Below are positions 25,491-37,390 of a DNA stretch of 64,000 nucleotides, piece after piece. The stretch comes from Spongilla lacustris. Its lineage: Eukaryota; Porifera; Demospongiae; Spongillida; Spongillidae. Positions within the stretch are counted from its first letter, which is position 1, and each line of letters starts with the position of its first letter. The notes under the pieces are model-generated. The model saw nothing but the letters and a program-made list of their open reading frames with translations. It was not told the origin of the DNA and made no database searches. The position numbers and the translations under genes were made by a program. The DNA lies in contig OX442425.1 in NCBI GenBank assembly GCA_949361645.1, forward strand, positions 2,100,171-2,164,170, written 5' to 3'.

Positions 25491-26145
25491 CCTTGTCTCT
25501 TCCCCAGGCCTGCAAATGGATGATCACACAACCAGGATAGCTGTTGGTCTCCGTCTGGGTACACCACTCTGTCAACCCCACATCTGCCACCACTGTGGAG
25601 GCCATGTTGATGCCCTCGCTACTCACGGGCTCAGCTGCATCAAAAGCCAAGGTCATTTTTCAAGGCATGCTGCTATCAATGCCATCATACATAGGTCATT
25701 AATAGCAATAAATGTACCATCAACACTTGAGCCCATCGGCCTATGAAGATCAGATGGCAAGCGACCTGATGGTTGTTCCATTGGCCCATGGAAGTCAGGC
25801 CAGTGTCTTTTTTGGGACTTTACTTGTGTGGACACCTTAGCAGCCTCATACATATCTGATGCCACAAGAGAAGCTAGAGGAGCTGTAGCCACAGCTGCTG
25901 AAGCCAGGAAGAAGGAGAAATATGCTCTGCTGTCCAAATCCCACCATCTTGTACCAATCGCAATTGCAATTGAGACCTCAGGTGCCCTTGGCCCTGATGC
26001 TCTCGGTTTGCTCACAGAAATCAGCAGGCATCAGCAGAGCATGACACATGATCACCAGTCCATCTTATTCCTTCTCCAGAGAGTGTCCATTGCACTGGAG
26101 CAGGGTAATGCTGCCTCTGTATTGGGCACCACAAGTAGCATGTAA
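25490..26145 (+). pseudogene. Non-LTR retrotransposon C-terminal nuclease-like part
   Basis: The plus-strand frame has a Cys/His cluster (CHHCGGHVDALATHGLSC), then RHAAINAIIHRSL. After a single TGA at 25744 come RSDGKRPDGCSIGPWKSG and FWDFTCVDTLAAS. The KRPDG ... WD-x-T pattern looks like a PD-(D/E)XK restriction-like endonuclease, as in RLE-bearing LINEs. The frame ends with ASVLGTTSSM and TAA at 26145. The restriction-like assignment is by motif only. Confidence 0.6.
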
Positions 26146-26399
26146 TTTATATAGTGTATCCCTGTGTATCCAGTACCATTTTGTAATATCCTATTTTATT
26201 ATTTCAGTTAATTAAGTTTTTAATAATTAGATGTAAATAATGGATAACAGCCGCCCGCCAGCATGGGTTTTGCTAAAAGGTCTGGAGACGGGAAACAACA
26301 ATCACATTTGGAATGGCCTAACTGTCCCTTTGTAATTTCATTACAATCAGATACTCTCCAACCCTGCATGTAATGTCATGCAATTTAAAATTAAAACTA

Positions 26400-27260
26400 T
26401 TTGTATATCCAAAGTGAATAAGATACATTCTTCATCTCTTGGGTGAAGCGATGCAACTGAACATGCATGTCCGACAATAACACTTTTAAAATGCAAGATT
26501 GGTCAGACGTTCTTTCCCCATTGATGCATGATCTCATGTAATTATTGAGACGTCTGAGAGCACTGGCGTTCTCACGATGTAACTGGAACAGTACAAGCAA
26601 GTTGCAGCATCTTTTAATGCTGATGATGGTGATGAAGGTAATTTTTCATCAGTATGGGACATTATTGTATTTTGGCCTACATCGCATTACTTCTAGCTCC
26701 AGAAGCTCAGGGGATGGAAGGTCATCATGGTATACTACATATACTAGAAGAAAAGTTGAATTTACAATTACTCAAATGTGGTGGTGTAAAAGTGTTAGTA
26801 AATATGGTATATGCGACATCAATACCATAGTAAATACACAATGTATGAAGCTCTCATTTACTGTAGCGGAAACGCCACATATAACCATATTTACCAACAC
26901 ATTTACACCACATTTGATTGATAGTAAATACAGCTTTTCATCTAGTGTCAACAATTCTAGACATCAAGATTGATTTCCTACAGCAGGTACAGAATCCGCA
27001 GAAGAAATATTGCTTTGATGCTGCTGCCTTGTAGCAATGCGAGGCATTGACACTGAGCTTCCAACTTTCTCGACCATCCTACATGAATGATTGTAAGATA
27101 TTGTCAACATTTTGACGCTCAAGCTTGTATAGAGACTCTCAATCATTTCATAAGCGTCTACAATATCAAGGGCACTATTCTGAAGTTTGACTGTAGGACC
27201 TAATACCAGAAAGGTGCATGGGACAGGTACTGGTAAATAGACATGAAGACGATAATAAAA
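26400..27260 (-). pseudogene. Second hAT transposase remnant with a nested MITE
   Basis: Minus-strand pieces include SVSMPRIATRQQHQSN (26964-27146), parallel to VNVIPSMPRVTGKQCHRVN of the hAT at 19.3 kb, and ALRRLNNYMRSCINGER (26400-26600), the hAT C-terminal signature. A small palindrome (26773-26916) sits between the two parts. Confidence 0.65.
26773..26916. mobile_element. Small foldback element inside hAT remnant
   Basis: Inverted arms of about 40 bases start CAAATGTGGTGGTGTAAAAG and return as TTTACACCACATTTG. The total length is about 144 bases. Confidence 0.6.
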
Positions 27261-27986
27261 TCAAATTTGGTATCTTCTGAGCTTCACTTGTTAAGTTGCA
27301 AGTAGGTTGCATATTTGCCTTTGCTATGGTTGGCAGCTGCTGAACGATTTTTGGGGGCTAGGCGATTCGCTGCATGTCAGTGAAAAGCTGTACCGTCGCT
27401 ACAAGTGATGTGTTACATATAGCTAATTGCAGCACAGGTTCCATGCTCCTGCTGCTGGCTGGGCTCCATTGAACAACATTTAGCAACGGCGAAGTTGTGC
27501 AATGTATAAGTGTATAGATTGTACAACAATATCGTAAACGTGCGTGTAACAAATTCATAGCTGGCCGAGCGGACCTTATATGATAATTATATCCCACCCG
27601 TTTGCACCCCCCCTGGCTACGGGTCTGATTGATGACCCTTCACAATTGCTGATGCATATTTAGTGTGGTAGATTCTAATCTAGCTATGCAACTCCACTAT
27701 AGCAGTTGCCGTGGTTGCAAATTCTTGCGTAACCCCGGCTCAGGGCCGTCTTTCGTGCGTTATTCTTCTCTGGTTGGCTATAATTCGCACACATAGTTTT
27801 AGCGAGCGAGGTAACCGAGCTAGCCAAGCTGTACATCACTTCTTATTAAGCCACTATATATGTCAAATCCAACACTTTGATTGAAATAAAGAATTCCAAA
27901 TCGTCAAATTGGAGCACCGCACTACACTGTAGACCCTCTCTATCATGCAACAATGTATAGGGATGGTCATCAACATGCGGCCAGCT

Positions 27987-28110
<124 letters not shown>

Positions 28111-28837
28111 TTTGGGGGGGAGAGGAAATGAAAAAATAAGCGGTCTAGATATCAAGTCCAAGGTGACTTTAAACAGCCACATTCTCTTACATGATGACAA
28201 CCACAGCTTTTTGGTGTGCATTAATTAGGTACAACCTCAATACTCATCCAATATATGTCAATTCCTTACCTAATATCATGACTCAAAACTCCCCTTTCCG
28301 GCATTACTACATGTAAAACCAATCTGACAGCCCAGTGAGTATATTGTGCCAGATAGGGCCCGGTTAGTTACATATGTCCACTTATCTATATATGTTACCC
28401 TATGGTATCTGTAAAAAAATACATATGCTTACACCTTTAATTACTTCCTCATGTTTATTTACCTTGACATCCCCAACAAACAACAATCTTATGTTTGTTT
28501 AACAATAGACAGTACCTAAGTGTTTAGTACATCTTATATAGTGTCCTTTGTCCCATTGTTGTGCTACAACTATATTATTTGTTGCAAGAGAACAGATCAT
28601 ATTAGCAATAAACATTCTGCAGTCAAGGTAATTTGAGATCATGATTTCGTGGTGGTTTTTTAATTTATATGTTATGCCGGACACACAATACATCTGGCTC
28701 CATTAAAGTTTTTCTGAGCTCAGAAGTACACGGCTCTATAGACTTCTGACACAATAATGCTTCATAATCATTCAAGTAAAAAAATGCCAGCTTGTCCAGG
28801 CCACGTCATGAAGGTTCAAGCTGGAACCTTTCTCTGA

Positions 28838-29012
28838 TACTGGGAACGAGAACTACCAGCTTTATTGTTCTCTTAATGCAAAGTGTTTGGCGACTTGAAA
28901 AAAAAACGTGTAAATGCCGGTCGTCCTTCCATCCTGGTTGGATAGCAACAAAGAGCTAAAACTATCCGTTTCTAGGTTCGGGTCGCGCGGGGGAAGGGCG
29001 GGAGGTGGGGGT

Positions 29013-29043
<31 letters not shown>

Positions 29044-29095
29044 ATTTCATGATACGGCACAAATCCTATATGGAACCTACTAGCGCGTAGGTTCC
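28838..29095. repeat. Dispersed repeat, copy 1
   Basis: This shares blocks with 39195-39415, including GGGAACGAGAACTAC, AGCAA(C/T)AAAGAGCTA, ACTATCCGTTTCT and TGATTTCATGATACGGCACA. A poly-G run (about 29008-29037) interrupts this copy. Confidence 0.65.
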
Positions 29096-29388
29096 GATAC
29101 ATATACACATCACGACTTTTATGAAAAGTAATTTTAAAAATAATAGTACGTGGATGATGGCGTCCCCGGACCCCGGCTTCCCCCACTGGTCTCTGCACAG
29201 ACACGGCAAATCAAAGTCCAGTGCGAAATGAGCTATAAATTTTATACGTGCACTCTTGGTACATACGCACGTACATACGCACGTACATACGTACATTAAT
29301 ATCGCGGCTTTCCTCTACACTGACGTACATGTAATATGATTGCGTCGTTGTACTGAGTGGTTAACCACTTCCTGTGCTAGCGGCGCAG

Positions 29389-29397
29389 TATATATAA
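29389..29397 (+). promoter_or_regulatory. TATA-like box of the secreted-peptide gene
   Basis: TATATATAA lies about 56-64 bases before the ATG at 29453, a suitable distance for a short 5' untranslated leader. This is by position and sequence only. Confidence 0.4.
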
Positions 29398-29452
29398 TTT
29401 ATAGTCCCAGTGACCATCTCATTTCTTGCGATAGGCAACTCTTCGATCAAGA

Positions 29453-29657
29453 ATGCTGAAGGAACTGTCTCTTCTTGTGACCCTGCTTGCCTTGTTCGCT
29501 GATGCCCGTCTCCAGCCCTACAAGGTTAGCTAACATCAATGATGTTTATCAAAAGATCCTCGCCACCCGTAGCTGAAGGATACCGTGGAGATGAGCGATA
29601 AGGTTGATATCAGTGACAACGGTGACCCATTAGTTGGCAGGGACGACATTCTTGAAG
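29453..29657 (+). CDS. Signal-peptide and acidic exons of a small secreted-peptide gene
   Basis: Exon 1 (29453-29524) encodes 24 residues, MLKELSLLVTLLALFADARL followed by QPYK. This is a typical hydrophobic secretion signal. A 48-base intron (GT...CCGTAG) leads to exon 2 (29573-29657), reading LKDTVEMSDKVDISDNGDPL and ending DDILE. The next donor (GAAG|GTTAGA) is weak; without splicing a TAG follows at once. Directly downstream is the 91-bp intron-like array. A possible terminal exon lies at 34380-34448. A degenerate second copy is at 52750-52970. I do not recognise the family; a secreted propeptide is an inference. Confidence 0.55.
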
Positions 29658-29904
29658 GTTAGAGCTGTCCTTATGAAAATGTACATGGCACATACTATTA
29701 TATACAGAAATGATTACCAGCTATACGAGGGCCGGCGCCAAGAATACTCTGAATTCACAGGTTAATCAGTTTTTCTATGTGAACGGTACCAATAACGTGC
29801 GACAATACATTTATACCTCTTTTTATCATACATATATACAATTCCCATTGCACCTGAACATCTATCTATCTATTTCTTGTCACCATGCCGGGATACTACT
29901 ATGA

Positions 29905-32900
29905 ATATTGTAGGGAAATGTAAGTATCAATGATGTTACATTTCCTATTGTACCTTAATATGCCTACTTATTCGTTATCACCATGGGTACTATCATGAAC
30001 AATGCAGGAAGTAAGTATCAATGATGTTACATTTCCCATTGCACCTTAACATGCCTAATTATTTCTTGTCACCATGGATACTATTATGAATAATGCAGGA
30101 AGTAAGTATCAATGATGTTACATTTTCCATTGAATCGTAACATGCCTACTTATTCCTTGTCACCATGGATACTATTATGAACAATGCAGGGAGTAAGTAT
30201 CAATGATGTTACATTCCCCATTGCACCTTAACATGCTTACTTATTCCTTGTCACCATGGATACTATTATGAACAATGCAGCCTGTAAGTACCAATGATGT
30301 TACATGTTCCATTGCACCTTAACATGCCTACTTATTCCTTGTCACCATGGATACTATTATGAACAATGCAGGGAGTAAGTACCAATGATGTTACATTTCC
30401 CATTGCACCTTAACATGCCTACTTATTCCTTATCACTATGGACACTATTATGAACAATGCAGCCTGTATATATCATGCAGCCTGTCAGTATCAATGATGT
30501 GTTACATTTCCCATTGCACCTTAACATGCCTACTTATTCCTTATCACCATGGATACTATTATGAACATTGCAGCCTGTAAGTATCAATGATGTAACATTT
30601 CCCATTGCACCTTAACATGCCTACTTATTCCTTGTGACCATGGATACTATTATGAACAATGTAGAGAGTAAGTATCAATGATGTTACATTTCCCATTGCA
30701 CCATAACATGCCTACTTATTCCTTGTCACCATGGGTACTATTATGAACAATGCAGGGAGTAAGTATTAATGATTTTACATTTCACATTGCACCTTAACAT
30801 GCCTACTTATTCCTTGTCACCATGGACACTATTATGAACAATGCAGCCTGTAAGTATCAATGATATTACATTTCCCATTGCACCTTAACATGCCTACTTA
30901 TTCGTTGTCACCATGGATACTATAATGAACAATGCAGGCAGTGAGTATCGATGATACTACATTTCCTATTGCAGCTTAACATACCTACTTATTCCTTGTC
31001 ACCACGGATACTATTATGAACAATGCAGCCTGTAAGTATCAATGATGTTACATTTCCCATTGCACCTTAAGATGCCAACTTATTCCTTATCACCATGGAT
31101 TCTATTATGAACAATGCAGCGTGTAAGTATGAATGATGTTACATTTCCCATTGCACCTTAACATGCCTACTTATTCCTTGTCACCATGGATACTATAATG
31201 AACAATGCAGCCTGTAGGTGTCAGTGATGTTACATTTCCCATTGCACCTTAATATACCTACTTATTCCTTGGCACCATGGATACTATTATGAACAATGCA
31301 GGATGTATGTATCAAGGATGTTACATCTCCCATTGTACATTAAGATGCCTACTTATTCCTTGTCACCATGCACACTATTACGAACAATGCAGCCTGTAAG
31401 TATCAATGATGTCACATTTCCAATTACACCATAACATGCCTACTTATACCTTGTCATCATGGATACTATTATGAAAAATGCAGCCTGTAAGTAGCAATGA
31501 TGTTACATTTCCCATTGCACCTTAATATGTCCTTGTCACTATGGATACTATTATGAACAATGCAGACTGTAAGTTTCCCATTGCACCTTAACATGCCTAC
31601 TTATTTTTTGTCACCATGGATACTATTATGAACAATGCAGGGAGTAAGTATCGATGATGTTACATTTCCCATTGCACCATAACATGCCTACTTATTCCTT
31701 GTCGCCATGGATACTATTATGTACAATGCAGCCTGTAAGTATCAACATTTCCCATTGCACCTTAACATGCCTACTTATTACTTGTCGCCATGGATACTAT
31801 TACGTACAATGCAGCCTGTAAGTATCAATGATGTTACATTCCCCATTGTACCTTAACATGCCTACTTATTCCTTGTCACCATGGATACTATTATGAACAA
31901 TGCAGCCTGTAAGTATCAATGATGTTACATTTCCCATTGCACCTTATATGCCTACTTATTCCTTGTCACCATGGATACTACTATGAACAATGCAGGGAGT
32001 AAGTATCGATGATGTTACATTCCCCATTGCACCTTAATATGCTTACTTATTCATTGTCACCATGGATACTATGATGAACAATGCAGCCTGTAAGTATCAA
32101 TGATGTTACATTTCCCATTGCACCTTAACATGCCTACTTATTCCTTGTCACCATGGATACTATTATGAACAATGCAGCCTGTAAGTATCAACATTTCCCA
32201 TTGCACCTTATATGCCTACTTATTCCTTGTCACCATGGATACTACTATGAACAATGCAGGGAGTAAGTATCGATGATGTTACATTCCCCATTGCACCTTA
32301 ATATGCTTACTTATTCATTGTCACCATGGATACTATGATGAACAATGCAGCCTGTAAGTATCAATGATGTTACATTTCCCATTGCACCTTAACATGCCTA
32401 CTTATTCCTTGTCACCATGGATACTATTATGAACAATGCAGCCTGTAAGTATCAATGATGTTACATTTCCCATTGCACCTTATATGCCTACTTATTCCTT
32501 GTCACCATGGATACTACTATGAACAATGCAGGGAGTAAGTATCGATGATGTTACATTCCCCATTGCACCTTAATATGCTTACTTATTCATTGTCACCATG
32601 GATACTATGATGAACAATCCAGCCTGTAAGTATCAATGATGTTACATTTCCCATTGCACCTTAACATGCCTACTTATTCCTTGTCACCATGGATACTATT
32701 ATGAACAATGCAGCCTGTAAGTATCAATGATGTTACATTTCCCATTGCACCTTATATGCCTACTTATTCCTTGTCACCATGGATACTACTATGAACAATG
32801 CAGGGAGTAAGTATCGATGATGTTACATTCCCCATTGTACCTTAATATGCTTACTTATTCATTGTCACCATGGATACTATGATGAACAATCCAGCCTGTA

Positions 32901-34180
32901 AGTATCAATGATGTTACATTTCCCATTGCACCTTAACATGCCTACTTATTCCTTGTCACCATGGATACTATTTTGAACAATGCAGCCTGTAAGTATCAAT
33001 GATGTTACATTTCCCATTGCACCTTATATGCCTACTTATTCCTTGTCACCATGGATACTACTATGAACAATGCAGGGAGTAAGTATCGATGATGTTACAT
33101 TTCCCTTTGCACCTTAACATGCCTACTTATTCCTTGTCACCATGGATACTATTATGAACAATGCAGGGAGTAAGTATCGATGATGTTACATTTTCCATTG
33201 CATCTTAACATGCCTACTTATTCCTTGTCACCATGGATACTGTTATGAACAATGCAGCCTGTAAGCATCAATGATGTTACATTTCTCATTGCACCTTAAC
33301 ACGCCTACTTATTCCTTGTCACCATGGATACTATTATGAACAATGCAGCGTGTAAGTATCAATGATGTTACATTTCCCATTGCATCTTAACATGCCTACT
33401 TATTCCTTGTCACCATGGATACTATTATGAACAATGCAGCCTGTAAGTATCAATGATGTTACATTTCCCATTGCACCTTAACATGCCTACTTATTCCTTG
33501 TCACCATGGATACTATTATGAACAATGCAGTATGTAAGTATCAATGATATTACTTTTCCCCTTGCACCTTAACATGCCTACTTCTTCCTTGTCACCATGG
33601 ATACTATTATGAATAATGCAGGCAGTAATTATCAGTGATGTTACATTTCCCATTGCACCTTAACATGCCTGTATATTCCTTGTCACCATGGATACTATGA
33701 TGAACAATGCAGCCTGTAAGCATTAATGATGTTACATTTCCCATTGCACTTTAAGATGACTACTTATTCCTTGTCACCATGGATACTATTATGAACAATG
33801 CAGCGTGTAAGTATCAATGATGTTACATTTCCCATTACATCGTAACATGCCTTCATATTCCTTGTCACCATGGATACTATAATGAACAATGCAGGGAGTA
33901 AGTATCAATGATGTGACATTTCCCATTGCACCTTAACATGCCTACTTATTCCTTGTCACCATGGATACTATTATGAACAATGCAGCCTGTAAGTATCAAT
34001 GATGTGACATTTCCCATTACACCTTAACATGCCTACTTATTCCTTGTCACCATGGATACTATTATGAACAATGCAGCCTGTAAGTATCAATGATGTAACA
34101 TTTCCCATTGCATCCTAACATACCTACTTATTCCTTTTCATCTTGGATACTATTATGAACAATGTAGGGAGTAAGTATAT
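29905..34180 (+). repeat. 91-bp tandem repeat array of intron-like units
   Basis: About 47 units of about 91 bases. Each unit begins GTAAGTATCAATGATGTTAC, contains CCTACTTATTCCTTGTCACC and GGATACTATTATGAAC, and ends CAATGCAG. Three bases then separate the terminal AG from the next GTAAGT. These triplets vary (CCT, GGA, GAA, CGT, GCA, ACT, TAT, AGA) while the flanking AG and GTAAGT are almost always kept. In about 31890-33090 a three-unit higher-order repeat of about 271 bases recurs, marked by TATATGCC, CATTCCCC and TATGATGAAC variants. Intron 1 of the preceding gene shares ATCAATGATGTT with the units. Confidence 0.9.
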
Positions 34181-34379
34181 GAATAGTTTTGCTGTTTCCA
34201 TTACATCATAATTTTCACAATGCGTACAAATCATGCATTTAGAAGGCAAGTTTCATGTTTGCACTGTTATTAATGCTTCATGTTTCAACTACATGCTTAT
34301 GTCTACCAAAGTGATTATAGGTTTGTGTGGGTGTTAACTTGATTGCATACATCCGCATTACCATTTATATTCTTGCAAG

Positions 34380-34448
34380 GATGAAATTAGATATGAAGAC
34401 CAAAACCTTGTGGACACCATGGCTAGACGTAACTGCTTCTGCTTTTAG
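34380..34448 (+). CDS. Possible terminal exon of the secreted-peptide gene
   Basis: After the array, TTCTTGCAAG precedes an open segment reading DEIRYEDQNLVDTM then ARRNCFCF and TAG. It has an acidic stretch, a dibasic pair and a C-x-C end, as in processed peptides. An alternative acceptor (ATTAG at 34390) in the phase left by exon 2 gives a frame to TAA at about 34495 with a hydrophobic tail (VVSLGLSLFIVWLV). Only one, or neither, can be right. Confidence 0.25.
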   Translation, partial: DEIRYEDQNLVDTMARRNCFCF

Positions 34449-34917
34449 ATGTGTAGTTTCATTAGGACTGTCTTTATTCATTGTGTGGCTTGTTTAATCA
34501 TTGCAATATTAGCTTGAACATATGCAAATTACTTGTCATTAAAGTCGCTGAGCGGATCAGCATCCAACATTGAATGCTGACGGCAGAGTTCGACGACGTA
34601 GAATTTGTTTTAGCAATGCTTAGCACAGAATACACTAAATGAATTATTCACCGGCTTCCGCAGTTGACACACTATGTCCAATTATTATCTATGTAGAGCC
34701 GGGAAAGCACATAGACTGTCCCCCATCCACTGAGATGCATGGGCCAAAGTTGGGTCCGACTGCATATCTACAAGGAGTATGTTTTTTAATCAGTTGTGCA
34801 CATGCGTACCACAATATACATTCATAAAGAAAATAAAACCTCTGCATAACAGCACCCTCCCCTGCTTAACAGGGTGCCTGCTCTATCAGGTTGTCAATCA
34901 ACGAGGGTGTGTACACA

Positions 34918-34921
34918 TACA

Positions 34922-34962
<41 letters not shown>

Positions 34963-34968
34963 ACACAG
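34918..34968. repeat. (CA)n microsatellite
   Basis: An approximately 50-base CA run, with a GT run at about 35027-35045 nearby. Confidence 0.9.
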
Positions 34969-35241
34969 AAAGAATACCTGACATGTAAATACACGTAATA
35001 CATTGGTACCTGCCCTTATGTGTATACGTGTGTGTGTGTGTGTGTTTGCCATTTGTTTTTGCATCAAGCACTCACTATATCCAGACAGCCCACCTTCCAG
35101 CACTTTTTAGTTACTATCCCCTATCCCTACATGGCAGCTGATGGTTTGCACTGTTGAATATAGATCTGGTGAATATATACAGTACATGTATAATGCCTGT
35201 TTGTGGTCTGTGTGAAGGGGAGACTTCTGTCTGGCCTGTGA

Positions 35242-35242
<1 letters not shown>

Positions 35243-35312
<70 letters not shown>
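35243..35312. repeat. (CA)n microsatellite
   Basis: An uninterrupted CA run of about 70 bases. Confidence 0.95.
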
Positions 35313-35315
<3 letters not shown>

Positions 35316-35639
35316 GATAATAATGGATTAATGCTATCATGAACTGATTAAAAGCCATGTAGGTTAATGATTTCCTCAACTTCCATACATTTTATTAACA
35401 TGATGTGGTGAAAGTGGAGGCTTCTCAGTAGCATATCCATGTGAATGACCGGTTTGCAATTGCATGCAGCAGCATTGAGACAATTCGTCTTCTGTGATTA
35501 GGACATCCATGACTTGTAGTGCATACTTATAGATGTCACTAGCCCGAAGCTCAAGCAGTTTGATCCCAGTACTCTGAAATATAAAATTTATATCACGCTA
35601 TGTTATACCGAAGTGTAGCGAATGTCAGCATCCTCATAT

Positions 35640-35862
35640 TTCTATACATATTCCTTGTTGTCATAGATACTATTATGAACAATGCAGCCTTAATGATGTT
35701 ACGTTTCCCTTTGCTGCCTACTTATTCCTTGTCCCCATGGATACTATTATTAATAATGCAGGCTGTTAATATCAATGATGTTACATTTCCCATTGCACCT
35801 TAACATGCCTACATATTCCTTGTCACCATGGATATTACTATGAACAGTGCAGAAGGTATATT
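35640..35862 (+). repeat. Three degenerate 91-bp array units
   Basis: ATACTATTATGAACAATGCAG-type ends are followed by CCT, GCT and AAG. The following donors are damaged (TAATG, GTTAAT, GTATAT). These are separated from the main array by about 1.4 kb of unique sequence and CA repeats. Confidence 0.8.
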
Positions 35863-36239
35863 TTCCATTCCACCTTAAAAGTGGACTTAAAAATCCATGA
35901 ATATTTTGCAAATACAGTGATGATTTTCTCAATGCTATGAGTAATGCAATAGTGGTTCCATCGGTCTAGAGTTTGTTTCATGTTCAAAACTTAATCTTCA
36001 TTGCTATATACCTTTGACGCAATTATCTTCCTTGTTATTTTTATTTCAATATTAAGTGCACCTCTAGCTATATATGTATAGTATTATGGTTTTGGGCACT
36101 TATTAATATCTCTGTATTCAATAGAAACTCAACCGGGACAGGTTTTTTTTGCGCATCCCATTCATTCGCGTACGATAAATTACTTCAGTCAAATAAGGTA
36201 ACATTGGAATGCAGAAATGTTGCTCTTTCTAGTGCTATA

Positions 36240-36519
36240 CAAGATATAAAAACATTCTCTCTGAGAAAGTTAGTGGTATATAGGATTTGAAGCAATGGTG
36301 GTGTAAAAAGGAAGGGAAGAAGGGATCAACGATGGTACAAATTTTTTGAATAGTCCTATATTTAGCAATGTAAAATGTACGTACTACAAAAATGCTAAAT
36401 ATAGGACTTTAAAAAAATTTGTACCATCGTTGATCCCTTGTTCCCTTCCTTTTTACACCACCATTGCTTCAAATCCTGTATACCACTAACTTTCTCAGAG
36501 AGAATGTGTTTATATCTTG
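36240..36519. mobile_element. Foldback MITE, family 1, copy 2
   Basis: Inverted arms of about 120 bases start AAGATATAAAAACATTCTCT and return as AGAGAATGTGTTTATATCTT. It shares arms with the copy at 23239-23503, but the loops differ. Confidence 0.75.
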
Positions 36520-36733
36520 TTTCATTTTTATAAGTGACTACTAGTATATCGGTGTACATGTACTTTGCAACCCGTACATACTTGAAGTAAATACGAGTGT
36601 AGGATAAAATCCAGCCGTTGTAATTCCCATGTTTATTGCCTAGCAACACAATGTTTACAGTTATGTTACATTTGCTGCTGTTCTAGTTCCAAACTCGCGC
36701 GCCAAGCTTTTTATTTCCGTTTCTCGTCTGAGT

Positions 36734-36973
36734 TCAGTTCATAACGCCGCCTCTTATATTAGAAGCTTGCACCGCAACAGAATTCTTTTCCTGTCGCCAC
36801 CTCTTAGAAGCTCGGTTTGCATCCAGATTTGCTCTGTACATGTCACGAGCAGAAGCCCGCCTTTGTTCCGCATCAGCATCGTACGGAATTCGGGAGGACT
36901 CCAACTCGTCGTCTTGATTTTGGAGGTATTCCTCTCGTCGCTTAGCTTTCCTCTTTCGTTCCCGTGAAGGCAT
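36734..36973 (-). CDS. Basic Arg/Lys/Glu-rich N-terminal fragment, probably element-derived
   Basis: The minus-strand frame MPSRERKRKAKRREEYLQNQ continues with YRANLDANRASKRWRQ. Such charged repeats (R-x-x-Y-x-A-N) occur at the start of some transposon-linked invertebrate proteins. The frame ends after 79 residues. No conserved domain is visible. Confidence 0.35.
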   Translation of the reverse strand: MPSRERKRKAKRREEYLQNQDDELESSRIPYDADAEQRRASARDMYRANLDANRASKRWRQEKNSVAVQASNIRGGVMN

Positions 36974-37010
36974 TTTGACAACGCTAAAGCTAGTTAAGCA
37001 ATGGGCTATT

Positions 37011-37349
37011 CCATTATTTAATTATGCACCCTTACAGATGACAATAAATGGTGTCCAGGGGGGTATAGGCAATATGTCCCGGGGGGTGATCATTTAAAGG
37101 CCTGTCCCGGGTGGTCAGAAGGCATAATAGAAGCTTGTCCAGGGGGGAGTGGAACTACATACAAGCTTGTCCAGGGGGGTGGGACAAAATAGAAGCTTGT
37201 CCAGGGGGCATTTACAAGTCTGTCCCGGGGGGATCGAGGTATAATATAAGCTTGTCCAGGGGTGGTTTTTTATATTGTCCCGGGGGGGGGGGGGGGGGGG
37301 GTAGGTTTGCAATTATTGTCATCTGTAGGGGTGTATAGTTAAATAATGG
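37011..37349. mobile_element. G-rich TIR element (MITE-like)
   Basis: A terminal inverted repeat of about 36 bases: CCATTATTTAATTATGCACC at 37011 and its near reverse complement ending at 37349. Inside are seven or more variable repeats of the type CTTGTCCAGGGGGG or CTGTCCCGGGGGG, spaced by 20-35 bases, and a long G run (37279-37301). Confidence 0.65.
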
Positions 37350-37390
37350 AAATTCTAATTATACGTATGGGTATTGTCATGGGAACGCTT

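Noticed and set aside
25399..25567. Overlap of plus and minus frames at the retroelement inversion as two overlapping genes
   Set aside because: The minus-strand start is antisense to the plus-strand nuclease-like part; the overlap is explained by the inverted insertion.
29905..34180. Regular short repeats resembling a CRISPR array
   Set aside because: The units are 91 bases repeated head to tail with only a three-base variable part, there are no 25-40 base unique spacers, and the context is an animal genome.
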